Notes: generated by a model from the sequence alone, not told the origin. A stretch of DNA of 64,000 bases from Bacillus zhangzhouensis (GCF_000715205.1 NZ_JOTP01000001.1:62001-126000); one strand, 5' to 3'. Shown: positions 22,513 through 32,598, counted from the stretch's first letter. Numbers and translations are program-made.

Positions 22513-22782
22513 ATGCTGAATCCTTTTAGCCTTCGTTTTCCAGTAGGTGTGTATATGTATGTACTTCATCTATTGGCGGCCTATGATGAAAGGAAGCAAC
22601 GAATTCTGACTTCTAAGAACGTACAGAAAAATGCATTTTGGATTTATGTCCTTGCCGCTATTTTAGGCATTGTGACAGTTGCAGCATTGATTTGGGCATG
22701 CAGAACATTTGGAAAAGGCTCTAAATTTTTAGGAGAGTTTAAGTTTTTAGGCATGTACATTAAAATCAAATGCGGTTTCTAA
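22513..22782 (+). CDS. Small hydrophobic peptide, candidate bacteriocin/toxin precursor
   Basis: 89 residues, not recognised. Polar N-terminal half (residues 1-41) with ILTSKNVQKNA just before one hydrophobic segment (42-62), then a basic amphipathic tail with two cysteines (Cys63 and Cys87) that could form a disulphide. AGGGGGTGATGAG directly before the ATG at 22513 fixes the start; an upstream ATG is unlikely. First gene of a five-gene same-strand cassette with an ABC transporter and a mini M50 protease, a layout typical of exported, processed peptides. Bacteriocin function is inferred only from this context; a signalling peptide or membrane subunit is also possible. Confidence 0.65.
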   Translation: MLNPFSLRFPVGVYMYVLHLLAAYDERKQRILTSKNVQKNAFWIYVLAAILGIVTVAALIWACRTFGKGSKFLGEFKFLGMYIKIKCGF

Positions 22783-22838
22783 CAGATGATGAGAACAGAT
22801 GCAATGTCATCTGTTCTATCTGAAACAAACGGAGGGAC

Positions 22839-23609
22839 ATGATGCTGACATTACAATTAAAAGAAAAAACGTATAGCCGCACCTTCTCTCTCCGCAATAT
22901 TCAGATGAATGTGGAGAAAGGACGTATGATGCTTCTTTTGGGGCATAATGGTGCGGGAAAAACAACGATGATCCAATCCATGTTTGGGCTGACGCCATTT
23001 ACAGGGCACGTATCCTTAAATGGTGAACAGATGAACTTCCATTCCTCCGCTCATATATCCCTTTTAAAAAAACATGTTTCCTATATTCCTGACGACCATG
23101 CTTTGTTCGATTATTTAACGCCGAGAGAATATTTTCATTTACTTCAGCTGCCAAATGAGCAAGATGTCGCGCGAGAAGAGACATTCATCGATCTTTTTGA
23201 GCTGAGTCCGTATATGGATCAGCCAATCGCTCAGCTGTCCCATGGCAATCAAAAGAAAACTCAGATCATTTCACAGCTCCTCAGGCCTTGTGATTATTAT
23301 GTGTTCGACGAGCCAACGAATGGACTTGATCCAGATATGATGATCATCTTAAGAAAGGTGCTCATGAAGCTGAGAGATCAAGGTGCTGGTATCCTCATTT
23401 CAACCCATCATTTGAGCTTTGGTGAGACATTGTATGATCACCTCATGATCTTAAGAAATGGTGACATAAAGCTGGATATGTCTCGTCAAGAAACAAGTCA
23501 GACATTTCCTCATCAGGCACTTGAGGACATTTATAAAGAAGTGAATCGAGATTACTATATGCAGGTGGAGAGGTTACTCAATGATTTGGACACGACACGT
23601 TCTTCATAA
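22839..23609 (+). CDS. ABC transporter ATPase of peptide cassette
   Basis: 256 residues. Walker A GHNGAGKTT, signature LSHGNQKK, Walker B YYVFDEPTNGLDPD, then ISTHHLSFGE. Resembles the ATPases of two-component exporters for peptide export or self-protection (SkfE, YydI and BcrA types); the degenerate LSHGNQ signature is common there. ATG behind GGAGGGAC. Overlaps the permease gene by 29 bp, so the two products are very likely a complex. Confidence 0.88.
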   Translation: MMLTLQLKEKTYSRTFSLRNIQMNVEKGRMMLLLGHNGAGKTTMIQSMFGLTPFTGHVSLNGEQMNFHSSAHISLLKKHVSYIPDDHALFDYLTPREYFHLLQLPNEQDVAREETFIDLFELSPYMDQPIAQLSHGNQKKTQIISQLLRPCDYYVFDEPTNGLDPDMMIILRKVLMKLRDQGAGILISTHHLSFGETLYDHLMILRNGDIKLDMSRQETSQTFPHQALEDIYKEVNRDYYMQVERLLNDLDTTRSS

Positions 23610-24978
23610 AATAGAATGGGGTATGCTGGCAACGAAAGGAAAGCAGCTCGGTAAAAAGTATCCTTTACAGCTTCTCACAGCAGCCGCTTTTTTCTTGCTG
23701 ATGTATGCCATGTACGTCGTTATGAGCCTGCGCTTTTTCATGCAGACAGAGGATAGCGAGCAAACTGCTTTATACCTCCAGTGTATCAAAATGTCACTCT
23801 TACTTTTGAGTGCAGGCATTGTCTTTTCCCGCAATAAAATGAAGCGTCAGGAATATCAATTCTTTTTTCTGAACAGTGCGATGCAGAGTGTGTCTTTTGT
23901 CATTTGTGTATATGCTCTTCCGATGCTGTTTTGTTTTATCATGCTTGGCCTGCTTTTTTTACCAATCGTATTAGGGCTTCTCATTAGCGGCGTGACACTG
24001 TCCATCTATTGGGTCATGATTGTATCAATCACATGCTGTGTATTGGCTCTGTATGCCCTTGCTTCTTGGATGATGGTTCGAATAGGTGTGAGTCATGTCG
24101 TATCAAAAACAAAAGAGCATTTGCTGCTGCAAACGATCGGGTTTTTGACGCTCAACGTTTTGGTGTTTCTTCTTTTTCAGAAAGCGGTTGAGATCATCCA
24201 CGTATGGCCGTCTGTCTATCTCGTGTTTCTTGTGATCTTACTATGTGCGGGATGGCTATGGCTGAAGGGCTTGGCGGCTTGTTATGTCAATCGGATGTTT
24301 TTGCAGCTGAAAGTAGAAGTGAAGTCGTTTTCTTACCAGAAAATCAGAACGCATTCTTCATTTTTGACTCATTTGCGGCAGGAGTTTGTTTATTTTAGCC
24401 GATCAGCTGTTTTTAAAGAACAGGGCATTTTGTTTCTATTTCTTGTTTGCATGACGGTGGGGCTGCCATTTGTTTTTTCTCCGGCAGAAACTGGCTGGCT
24501 TTATGCCTTTATTGTGCAGTTTGCGCTAAAGGAGATATTGGTGATGCTTCCGCTGATGATCGGCAGGGAATATCATTTGAATCAGCGAGCCATCTTTATG
24601 TTCGATACATCTAAGGGCACTTATTTATCGTCGAGAATGTTATTTTATTACGCAATTAATTTGCTGACATACTTTGTGTATATTGGGCTAGCTTATTTGG
24701 TGACAGGTATTGAAAGTGAAGGTCATGGTCTGGCGAGTTTGTCTATTTTATTGATCACAGTGATGGCTGCATGTGTAGGGTTTGTCGTGAAAATCAATGA
24801 GTTTAATAAGCTGTTTGTGATCCTGATGATGATTGCTGTATTCAGCTTTATAGATATGCTTTTATTAGAGTGGCTTTCAGCAGATTTCCATCTTCTCGCA
24901 TTGGCCTATCTGATTGGATCGCTCGCATTCTTCAGCTGTATATATGCTGTCATGTTAAAGAGGCCAGTGTTGCGATGA
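23581..24978 (+). CDS. ABC transporter permease of peptide cassette
   Basis: 465 residues with roughly 10 to 12 hydrophobic membrane segments in two clusters (about 30-235 and 290-465) and a cytosolic linker. No sequence family recognised beyond general resemblance to SkfF/YydJ-sized permeases. Starts inside the end of the ATPase gene with GGTGGAGAGG upstream, and its stop overlaps the following ATG (ATGA). Probably exports the small peptide or removes it from the membrane for immunity. Confidence 0.78.
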   Translation: MIWTRHVLHKIEWGMLATKGKQLGKKYPLQLLTAAAFFLLMYAMYVVMSLRFFMQTEDSEQTALYLQCIKMSLLLLSAGIVFSRNKMKRQEYQFFFLNSAMQSVSFVICVYALPMLFCFIMLGLLFLPIVLGLLISGVTLSIYWVMIVSITCCVLALYALASWMMVRIGVSHVVSKTKEHLLLQTIGFLTLNVLVFLLFQKAVEIIHVWPSVYLVFLVILLCAGWLWLKGLAACYVNRMFLQLKVEVKSFSYQKIRTHSSFLTHLRQEFVYFSRSAVFKEQGILFLFLVCMTVGLPFVFSPAETGWLYAFIVQFALKEILVMLPLMIGREYHLNQRAIFMFDTSKGTYLSSRMLFYYAINLLTYFVYIGLAYLVTGIESEGHGLASLSILLITVMAACVGFVVKINEFNKLFVILMMIAVFSFIDMLLLEWLSADFHLLALAYLIGSLAFFSCIYAVMLKRPVLR

Positions 24979-25340
24979 TGGAGCTTTTGATTAGTTTGAT
25001 AGCGGTTGTGCTCGTTCATGAACTCGGTCACATGCTAATGGTCATGGTGTGTAACAAAATCGACAATAGACCACTTTTTGATTTTGTGGTGATGGTAGAT
25101 TGGAAGCACATGTCGGTCGTCCATGAAAAATTTGCCCGGCCGAGCTTCAATCTGATGGTGGCACTTGCAGGTCCATTGTTTCCTGTGATCTGCTCGGGTG
25201 TGCTTTTTTTCATGTGGAAGCATCCTTTTAGTCATCCATTGCTGCTTTTTTCTTTACTGAACACTGTGATGCTGCATCCATCTTGCCCAGACGGGAAAAA
25301 TGTGACTGCCAGCTTAAAAGAGATGAAAGGAGAGAAATAG
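24975..25340 (+). CDS. Mini M50-type membrane metalloprotease
   Basis: 121 residues with three to four membrane segments. HELGH (residues 16-20) in the first segment is the zinc motif of site-2 proteases, and NTVMLHPSCPDGKN near the C-terminus corresponds to the family N-x-x-P-x-x-x-x-D-G third-ligand motif; NLMVALAGP between them fits too. Unusually short for M50. Starts on the ATGA shared with the permease. Placed to cleave the cassette's precursor peptide within the membrane, or to act in immunity; both are inferences. Confidence 0.75.
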   Translation: MMELLISLIAVVLVHELGHMLMVMVCNKIDNRPLFDFVVMVDWKHMSVVHEKFARPSFNLMVALAGPLFPVICSGVLFFMWKHPFSHPLLLFSLLNTVMLHPSCPDGKNVTASLKEMKGEK

Positions 25341-25634
25341 ATGATCAAAGTATTTCATTCTTTTTCTAGTGGCTTAACGCTCGCGATGCTGTATGTATTC
25401 GCTGTGTTTATGACCCCAGTATTTTTACTGCTGCTAGAGGTTAATCATGTTGAATCAAGTCCGACTGTGTTTGGCATGCCATTTTATATCATGAAAATCG
25501 AAAAGTATCAATTCAGCTCAGAGGCGACCCTTTTTGGATGCGCGGTCTGCTTTCTAGCTGGCGCTGTACTCTATTTTTTGATTCAATATGTGATTCATGT
25601 CGTAAAAAGCGCAGATCATAAAAAAGCAGGCTGA
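25341..25634 (+). CDS. Small membrane protein of peptide cassette, unknown
   Basis: 97 residues, not recognised. Hydrophobic segments near residues 12-33 and 55-85, with a short outside loop (EVNHVESSPTVFGMPFYIMKIEKYQ) between. ATG follows the protease stop directly, with AAAGGAGAG overlapping the end of that gene, so it is the last cistron. Its size, topology and position suggest an immunity or accessory factor; no motif supports a specific job. Confidence 0.6.
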   Translation: MIKVFHSFSSGLTLAMLYVFAVFMTPVFLLLLEVNHVESSPTVFGMPFYIMKIEKYQFSSEATLFGCAVCFLAGAVLYFLIQYVIHVVKSADHKKAG

Positions 25635-25656
25635 ACAAGAAATCAGTCTGCTTGAA
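25621..25656. terminator. Convergent terminator, cassette / yvbK
   Basis: AGCAGGCTGA and TCAGTCTGCT with a 9-base loop and A/T runs on both sides. Confidence 0.7.
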
Positions 25657-26107
25657 AAGCGAGCGAAAGCCGCACCATATCCATACACTGAATACCATTT
25701 TCATAGATCGGTTCATCATAATGCTTAAGAAAGAAATCGTGATCAATGGATGTTAGGCGAAAGCCACATTTTTGATAAAGTGCCAGCTGGTGAATGCTAG
25801 AGTTTCCTGTGCCGATTTCAACCGTGTGAAAACCGGCCGCTTTGGCTTCAGCAATGGCATGATGAATCAGCTGTTTCCCAATTCCCTTTCCTTGCCATGA
25901 CTCCTTCACAGCGACATTCATAATCTCAACCGTGTGCTGAGATCGTGATGAAAGAACATAGACACCGATCATGTCCTGTTCATGAAAGGCGACATAACAA
26001 GAGCCGGATTGTACATAGGCAAGAATCTTTTCCTTTGAAGGGTCAGCTAATAGTAAAAGATCCATAGGTAAAGATTGGTGACGAGACAATGGCTGAATCT
26101 GTATCAC
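25643..26107 (-). CDS. yvbK: GNAT N-acetyltransferase YvbK
   Basis: 154-residue Gcn5-type acetyltransferase. Acetyl-CoA loop QGKGIGKQLI (motif A, Q/R-x-x-G-x-G/A) near residue 75, LEVGTGNSS-like segment VEIGTGNSS, and LYQKCGFRL. Very similar in layout to B. subtilis YvbK, which lies next to eno; here the peptide cassette is inserted between them. GTG start behind GAGGATG. Substrate unknown. Probably co-transcribed with the coiled-coil gene 15 bp upstream. Confidence 0.82.
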   Translation of the reverse strand: MIQIQPLSRHQSLPMDLLLLADPSKEKILAYVQSGSCYVAFHEQDMIGVYVLSSRSQHTVEIMNVAVKESWQGKGIGKQLIHHAIAEAKAAGFHTVEIGTGNSSIHQLALYQKCGFRLTSIDHDFFLKHYDEPIYENGIQCMDMVRLSLAFQAD

Positions 26108-26122
26108 TTCATGTCATCCTCT

Positions 26123-26590
26123 CTATTCCTTAATATACCCTTGTTTGACACCCCAATCGTATTGATCCTGCACCCACTGAGAGGGCGGATGATGTGTGAC
26201 ATTCGGGTCTTTTTTGACTTTAGGTGTTCTCGTCGTTTGAGAAGCTGACTGCTTATTCGCTTGAGCAGTTGCTTTCGCTGCTGCTAGCTCTTTTTGAAGC
26301 TGATTGATTTCTACCTCAAGAGCTTTTCGCTGTTTGACTTCTTTTTGATAGGCCTTCTGTTTTTCCTTCAGCTTTTTTGTGACTGTGGACAATTTCTTTT
26401 TTTGATCATCGATTTCATGCTTCATATCTGTTCCTTCTGACTTTAACTTCACTAGCTGCTGATCGTTCGTTTTGGTTTCTTGCTGATGTTTTTCTTCTGC
26501 TACGGTGATGGTCTGCTGCTGCCAAACAATCCAGCCAGCTGCGCCTAAAATAGCGACAGACAGAAGGATGATGGTGATTGTTTTCTTCAT
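26123..26590 (-). CDS. Membrane-anchored coiled-coil protein, unknown
   Basis: 155 residues. N-terminal hydrophobic segment (about 4-22) acts as signal or anchor, then a long lysine/glutamate-rich coiled coil (about 30-110) with heptads, a low-complexity QANKQSASQTTRTPK linker and a C-terminal HHPPSQWVQDQYDWGVKQGYIKE that looks like a small folded cap. Extracellular or cell-wall facing. No family recognised. AAAGGGGAA before the ATG. Transcribed ahead of yvbK. Confidence 0.7.
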   Translation of the reverse strand: MKKTITIILLSVAILGAAGWIVWQQQTITVAEEKHQQETKTNDQQLVKLKSEGTDMKHEIDDQKKKLSTVTKKLKEKQKAYQKEVKQRKALEVEINQLQKELAAAKATAQANKQSASQTTRTPKVKKDPNVTHHPPSQWVQDQYDWGVKQGYIKE

Positions 26591-26709
26591 GTGTTATTCC
26601 CCTTTCTCTAAACCTCTATTAACATCGGTTACAGCCAATCAGGTTTTAACATATCAAGGGAATATTCACATCAGTTTGGCAGACACTATGAAAAAAAGGA
26701 GGGTGTCTG

Positions 26710-27342
26710 TTGATTTCCTTTATGATTCATGTCGTTGTGTCGCTATTTGCAGTGTCGAACCCAATTGGAAACGTGCCTCTTTTCATCACCTTAACAGAAG
26801 GCTATACAGAAAAAGAACGCTCTCAAACGGCCAAAAAAGCCATTGTTGTATCTTTTATTATTTTGGTTGCCTTTCTACTGGCAGGCAGGAACATTTTCAA
26901 GTTGTTTGGGATCGATATTCATGCACTTCGCATCGCCGGAGGTATTTTTATTTTTGGTATCGCTTACAATTTACTGAATGCAAAAGAGTCACATGTTCAA
27001 AACCCTCATTCGGACGAAAAGGCAGAAAGCATAGAGAAGGCAGATGTCTCCGTTACTCCGCTCGCGATCCCAATCATTGCAGGCCCCGGTACAATCGCCA
27101 CAGTGATGAGTTTAACCCCAGGAAGTGAGGCAGGGCTTCATATTCTTGCGATCCTTTTGGGTATTGTGATCGTTCTTGCCATGACGTATTATGCCTTTCA
27201 TTATTCAAGTTTCATTATGCGAAAAATGGGGAAAACAGAGATGAACGTCGTGACGCGATTGATGGGTTTGATTCTTGCTGTAGTGGCGGTAGAGATGATT
27301 GGCGCAGGCTTAAAAGGGATGTTTCCAATGTTTATGTCATAA
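26710..27342 (+). CDS. yvbG: MarC-family membrane protein YvbG
   Basis: 210 residues with six membrane segments, UPF0056/MarC family: VSLFAVSNPIGNVPLFITLTEGYTEKER near the N-terminus, RIAGGIFIFGIAYNLLNA, and VTPLAIPIIAGPGTIATVMSL in the middle. Function in Bacillus is unknown. TTG start 6 bp behind AAAGGAGGGTG. Same location relative to opcR/opuC as in B. subtilis. Confidence 0.85.
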   Translation: MISFMIHVVVSLFAVSNPIGNVPLFITLTEGYTEKERSQTAKKAIVVSFIILVAFLLAGRNIFKLFGIDIHALRIAGGIFIFGIAYNLLNAKESHVQNPHSDEKAESIEKADVSVTPLAIPIIAGPGTIATVMSLTPGSEAGLHILAILLGIVIVLAMTYYAFHYSSFIMRKMGKTEMNVVTRLMGLILAVVAVEMIGAGLKGMFPMFMS

Positions 27343-27350
27343 GTGTATAT

Positions 27351-27399
27351 AAAAAAGCTGTTTTTTTCTACAATGATGTAAAATAAAACAGCTTTTTTT
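27351..27399. terminator. Convergent terminator yvbG / opcR
   Basis: AAAAAAGCTGTTTT and AAAACAGCTTTTTT, functional-looking on both strands. Confidence 0.8.
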
Positions 27400-27973
27400 A
27401 AGGTTTTGGCACATGCTTAAACACTTCTTCACTTTCGAAGAATTCAATTAAGCGGCTAATCCAATCATAGTAATCAAGACTTTCCTTAATTTCTGAAAGA
27501 AGCAGATTGATTTTATCCTCTGTCTCTTCCGGTAAATCATCCTGTTCAAGCAGCTCCAGCAATTCCTTGCACGTTTTTTTATGTGCCTTGCGATTTTTGC
27601 TGACAACTCGTGACCAATTGGCTGAAAACAATGAAATAAACGTCTGGTAGTGATCTTGTTCAACGTCATACAGATCTTTACGTATCCCTTTTTCATAAAC
27701 CTTTTCTGCAATATTCAAATCGAGCATCTCTCGAACGACTTGACTCATTCTCGTTTTGCTCATACCGGTCGCCTCTGATAGCTCTCCCAGTGTCATTGGT
27801 TTACGGTTCATGTGAATGATACCAAGCACTCTACCCACTGTAGAAGAAAGACCAAAGGCATTCATGTTCTCGGCAGCTTTTTCAATATAATGATCCTGTG
27901 CTTTTTGAATGGCGCCTAACGCTAGCTTGTCCACTCCCCGCTTCATCCCTTCATGACTGACAATTTGTAACAC
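27398..27973 (-). CDS. opcR: GbsR/MarR-type repressor of osmoprotectant uptake (OpcR-like)
   Basis: 191 residues with a MarR-like winged helix (MTLGELSEATGMSKTRMSQVVREMLDLNIAEKVYEKGIRKDLY, about 60-105) and a helical C-terminal half. GbsR-family; OpcR represses opuB/opuC in B. subtilis. Divergent from opuCA with 230 bp between, which supports that role. GTG at 27973 is used here; an ATG at 27946 is the alternative since neither has a strong ribosome site. Only one such gene is present, against two (yvbF, opcR) in B. subtilis. Confidence 0.75.
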   Translation of the reverse strand: MLQIVSHEGMKRGVDKLALGAIQKAQDHYIEKAAENMNAFGLSSTVGRVLGIIHMNRKPMTLGELSEATGMSKTRMSQVVREMLDLNIAEKVYEKGIRKDLYDVEQDHYQTFISLFSANWSRVVSKNRKAHKKTCKELLELLEQDDLPEETEDKINLLLSEIKESLDYYDWISRLIEFFESEEVFKHVPKP

Positions 27974-28113
27974 AATATATCATATACCTGTTTGTTAATG
28001 AAAACAATAAATATTGAGTATTTGCTAGTAATTTGAAGGAAAAAGGAGGGATCTCTACATATCAGCCCGTTAACTGAAAATTTTTAATAAATGTTATGCA
28101 ATACAAACATATC

Positions 28114-28148
28114 GTAAACTTTTTATTTTATAAAGTTTGCACTATAAT
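28114..28148 (+). promoter_or_regulatory. opuC promoter with inverted repeat
   Basis: GTAAACTTT (28114-28122) and AAAGTTTGC (28132-28140) form an inverted repeat immediately before TATAAT (28143-28148), covering the -35 region. Candidate OpcR operator; no known consensus was available to compare. Confidence 0.5.
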
Positions 28149-28203
28149 TAATAAGGTGTAAATTTTCTGAAAATATATATCCGACTAATTGGAGGTGTCT
28201 CAT

Positions 28204-29349
28204 TTGCTGAAACTAGAGAATGTATCTAAGACGTATAGAGGCGGAAAGAAAGCTGTCAAACATGTTGATTTAGAAATAGCAAAAGGAGAATTTGTTTGTT
28301 TTATTGGACCGAGTGGCTGTGGCAAAACGACAACGATGAAGATGATCAATCGACTCATTGAACCTTCCTCAGGAAACATTCTGATCGAGGGACAAAACAT
28401 TATGAAGAAGGACCCTGTCCAATTAAGAAGAGAAATTGGTTATGTGATTCAGCAAATTGGACTTTTCCCTCATATGACCATCGCACAAAACATTTCACTT
28501 GTTCCGAAGCTATTAAAATGGCCGGAAGAAAAACGAAAAGAACGAGCGCGAGAACTGCTCAAGCTAGTCGACATGGGGCCGGAGTATCTAGAACGTTACC
28601 CGCATGAACTAAGTGGAGGACAGCAGCAGCGAATTGGCGTTCTTCGCGCACTAGCAGCGGAACCCCCTCTTATCCTCATGGATGAACCATTTGGTGCACT
28701 TGATCCAATTACACGAGATTCACTGCAAGAAGAATTTAAGAAACTACAAAAAACATTAAATAAAACAATCGTATTCGTCACACATGACATGGATGAAGCA
28801 ATCAAACTCGCTGACCGAATTGTGATTTTAAAAGATGGGGAGATTGTCCAAGTAGGTACGCCAGATGATATTTTGCGTAACCCTGCCAATGAGTTCGTAG
28901 AAGAGTTCATCGGGAAAGAACGTCTGCTTCAATCAAATCCAAACATGGAACGTGTAGAACAGATGATGAACACATCGCCAGTGACAATTACAGTCGAACA
29001 AACGTTGACTGATGCCATTTACATCATGAGAGAAAAGCGGGTCGATTCTTTGCTTGTTGTGGATGAAAATCATGTGTTAAAAGGTTATATCGATATCGAA
29101 ACGATCGATGCGAACCGTAGAAAAGCAGCCTTCGTTGGTGAGATTTTAAATACAGAGTTCTATACAGTACAGGAAGGCGCACTTCTAAGAGACACCGTCC
29201 GGAAGATTTTAATACGCGGCATTAAATATGTACCGGTTGTGGATGCAGAGGGGCATTTAAAAGGCATTGTGACACGTGCAAGTCTTGTTGATGTTGTGTA
29301 CGACTCCATTTGGGGAGAAGATACACCGGCTGTCACTGAAATGAACTAA
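28204..29349 (+). CDS. opuCA: Osmoprotectant ABC importer ATPase OpuCA
   Basis: 381 residues. Walker A GPSGCGKTT, signature LSGGQQQR, Walker B LILMDEPFGALDP, then two C-terminal CBS domains (about 255-370) that bind cyclic di-AMP in relatives and gate transport. Near-identical stretches to B. subtilis OpuCA. The TTG at 28204, 6 bp behind GGAGGTG, gives MLKLENVSKTY; the TTG at 28189 lies inside that ribosome site. First of four genes importing glycine betaine, carnitine, choline derivatives and similar. Confidence 0.93.
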   Translation: MLKLENVSKTYRGGKKAVKHVDLEIAKGEFVCFIGPSGCGKTTTMKMINRLIEPSSGNILIEGQNIMKKDPVQLRREIGYVIQQIGLFPHMTIAQNISLVPKLLKWPEEKRKERARELLKLVDMGPEYLERYPHELSGGQQQRIGVLRALAAEPPLILMDEPFGALDPITRDSLQEEFKKLQKTLNKTIVFVTHDMDEAIKLADRIVILKDGEIVQVGTPDDILRNPANEFVEEFIGKERLLQSNPNMERVEQMMNTSPVTITVEQTLTDAIYIMREKRVDSLLVVDENHVLKGYIDIETIDANRRKAAFVGEILNTEFYTVQEGALLRDTVRKILIRGIKYVPVVDAEGHLKGIVTRASLVDVVYDSIWGEDTPAVTEMN

Positions 29350-29361
29350 GGAGGTGTACAC

Positions 29362-30949
<1,588 letters not shown>

Positions 30950-30970
30950 GATTGGGAGGTGTCAGGGCTG

Positions 30971-31660
30971 ATGGACACACTGCAGCAATTATGGACGTAT
31001 TATCAGCAGAACGGTTCATATGTGTTAGAAGAATTTTATCGGCATTTTCTCATGTCAGCGTATGGGGTGTTGTTTGCGGCGATTGTCGGAATTCCAGTAG
31101 GCATCTTTGTGGCACATTATCGCAAGCTGAGCAATTGGGTGTTCGCCATTACAAATGTCATTCAAACCATACCAGCGTTAGCGATGCTTTCAGTGTTGAT
31201 GCTTGTATTAGGACTTGGCGCAAATACAGTGATTCTATCACTTTTTCTATATTCGCTTCTGCCTATCATCCGAAACACATACACAGGGATTGTCAGCATT
31301 GAACACGCCTATTTAGAATCGGGTAAAGCAATGGGCATGACGAAATGGCAAGTGCTGAGAATGGTTGAATTACCGCTTGCTTTATCGGTGATTATGGCTG
31401 GTTTAAGAACCGCACTGGTCATCGCAATCGGCATTACAGCGATTGGGACATTCGTTGGTGCGGGAGGACTTGGTGATATCATCATCAGAGGATCAAACGC
31501 CACAAACGGAACAGCCATCATTTTAGCAGGTGCTATTCCAACTGCGCTCATGGCCATTATTGCCGACCTTGTCATGGGCTGGCTTGAACGCTATTTAAGC
31601 CCAACAAATAAGAAAAAAGAGAGAAAAGCGTTAGCTGAAAAAAACATCACATCTGCTTAA
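30971..31660 (+). CDS. opuCD: Osmoprotectant ABC importer permease OpuCD
   Basis: 229-residue second permease. ITNVIQTIPALAMLSVLMLVLGLGANTV, LYSLLPIIRNTYTGI and EAA loop LESGKAMGMTKWQVLRMVELPLAL. ATG at 30971 matches the OpuCD N-terminus (MDTLQQLWTYY) with GGAGG 11 bp away; an in-frame GTG at 30959 sits within that site. Charged C-terminal tail KKKERKALAEKN. Operon ends with the terminator at 31675. Confidence 0.92.
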   Translation: MDTLQQLWTYYQQNGSYVLEEFYRHFLMSAYGVLFAAIVGIPVGIFVAHYRKLSNWVFAITNVIQTIPALAMLSVLMLVLGLGANTVILSLFLYSLLPIIRNTYTGIVSIEHAYLESGKAMGMTKWQVLRMVELPLALSVIMAGLRTALVIAIGITAIGTFVGAGGLGDIIIRGSNATNGTAIILAGAIPTALMAIIADLVMGWLERYLSPTNKKKERKALAEKNITSA

Positions 31661-31674
31661 ACGGTTGAATAGAC

Positions 31675-31710
31675 AAAACCTCCCTTACATCTGTATGGGA
31701 GGTTGTTTTA
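31675..31710. terminator. Convergent terminator opuCD / HxlR gene
   Basis: AACCTCCC and GGGAGGTT with flanking A and T runs. Confidence 0.8.
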
Positions 31711-31740
31711 TGATCATCAGGCGGCTCACATGGAGAAATT

Positions 31741-32061
31741 TTATGATTCAAGTGTGATCCATTCAGTGGACCACTTTGAAATTTCCTCAAAAACGGGTGC
31801 AAGTGAACGTCCCATATCTGTTAATGAATACTCTATACGTACGGGTGTTTCAGCAAAAACCTCCCGTTTTACAATGCCTGCTGCCTCTAGCTCTTTTAAT
31901 CTCTCAGATAATACTCTTCCGCTTAAATTTGTCAGAGCCGCCTCAATTTCACTAAAGCGCTGCTGACCTGAGAGAAGCTGAAAAACAATCAGTGCAACCC
32001 AACGTTTACTTAATAACTCAACTGCTTTTTCAAACCGCGGGCACATGTCAGATTGATTCAT
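31741..32061 (-). CDS. yvaP: HxlR-family regulator (YvaP/CatR position)
   Basis: 106 residues, winged-helix HxlR family. MCPRFEKAVELLSKRWVALIVFQLLSGQQRF has the conserved redox-type Cys at residue 7; LSGRVLSERLKELEAAGIVKREV is the recognition and wing region. In B. subtilis the gene in this place (yvaP, catR) is a quinone/thiol-stress sensing repressor; sensing by Cys7 here is inferred. GGAGTG before ATG. The symbol rests mainly on position between opuC and the yvaO-like genes. Confidence 0.72.
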   Translation of the reverse strand: MNQSDMCPRFEKAVELLSKRWVALIVFQLLSGQQRFSEIEAALTNLSGRVLSERLKELEAAGIVKREVFAETPVRIEYSLTDMGRSLAPVFEEISKWSTEWITLES

Positions 32062-32142
32062 CTTTCTTCACTCCAATCTGATCCCATTATACCGTAATTC
32101 TGTCATAAATCAGCGCAAAAAGCTTGTCTATGATCAAAACAT

Positions 32143-32544
32143 TTATGATGATGAACGGCTGTTTAACATAAACAACAGATAGCGGTTTAGATCCTCTATT
32201 TCTTTTTTAGAAAGGGTAGACCATATGTTTCCATCAAATATTTCGAGATCACCAAGTTCATATTGCTCTGCAGCTTCCTTCATTTTGGATAAAGCCATTT
32301 CCTCTTCCTTTATCAGATGGACAGGAGATGCTTCTTCAATATAACCAGCTGCCTGCATCATTTCCTCATAAGGTACCTTTAATGCACCTGCTAGTTTCTT
32401 AATCGTAGGAGGTTTCGGAATGCCGCGTTTCCCGTTTTCAATTCGAGAAATACCGGCAGCGCTGACCTCTGAATACATGGCTAATTGGTTCACTGATAGC
32501 TTCTTTTTCTCACGCAATGCTCTTAAATATGCACCAAAGTTCAT
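32143..32544 (-). CDS. yvaO: XRE-family regulator, YvaO-like copy A
   Basis: 133 residues. N-terminal Cro/C1 helix-turn-helix (LRALREKKKLSVNQLAMYSEVSAAGISRIENGKRG, about 8-42) joined to KPPTIKKLAGALKVPYEEMMQAAGYI, then a variable acidic C-terminal domain ending in a hydrophobic helix. Paralogue of the neighbour at 32675-33079, with near-identical recognition helices, so both may bind the same DNA. ATG at 32544 behind GAGGTTTTG. Palindromes at 32599-32612 and 32632-32645 lie in its promoter region. Confidence 0.8.
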   Translation of the reverse strand: MNFGAYLRALREKKKLSVNQLAMYSEVSAAGISRIENGKRGIPKPPTIKKLAGALKVPYEEMMQAAGYIEEASPVHLIKEEEMALSKMKEAAEQYELGDLEIFDGNIWSTLSKKEIEDLNRYLLFMLNSRSSS

Positions 32545-32598
32545 CAACTCAAAACCTCACATGGTTAAAGATTAGGTCATTCTATTTTACCTGATTTG

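Noticed and set aside
24870..24974. Longer start for the M50-like protein
   Set aside because: It would overlap the permease gene by more than 100 bp without a ribosome site; the ATGA overlap start is better.
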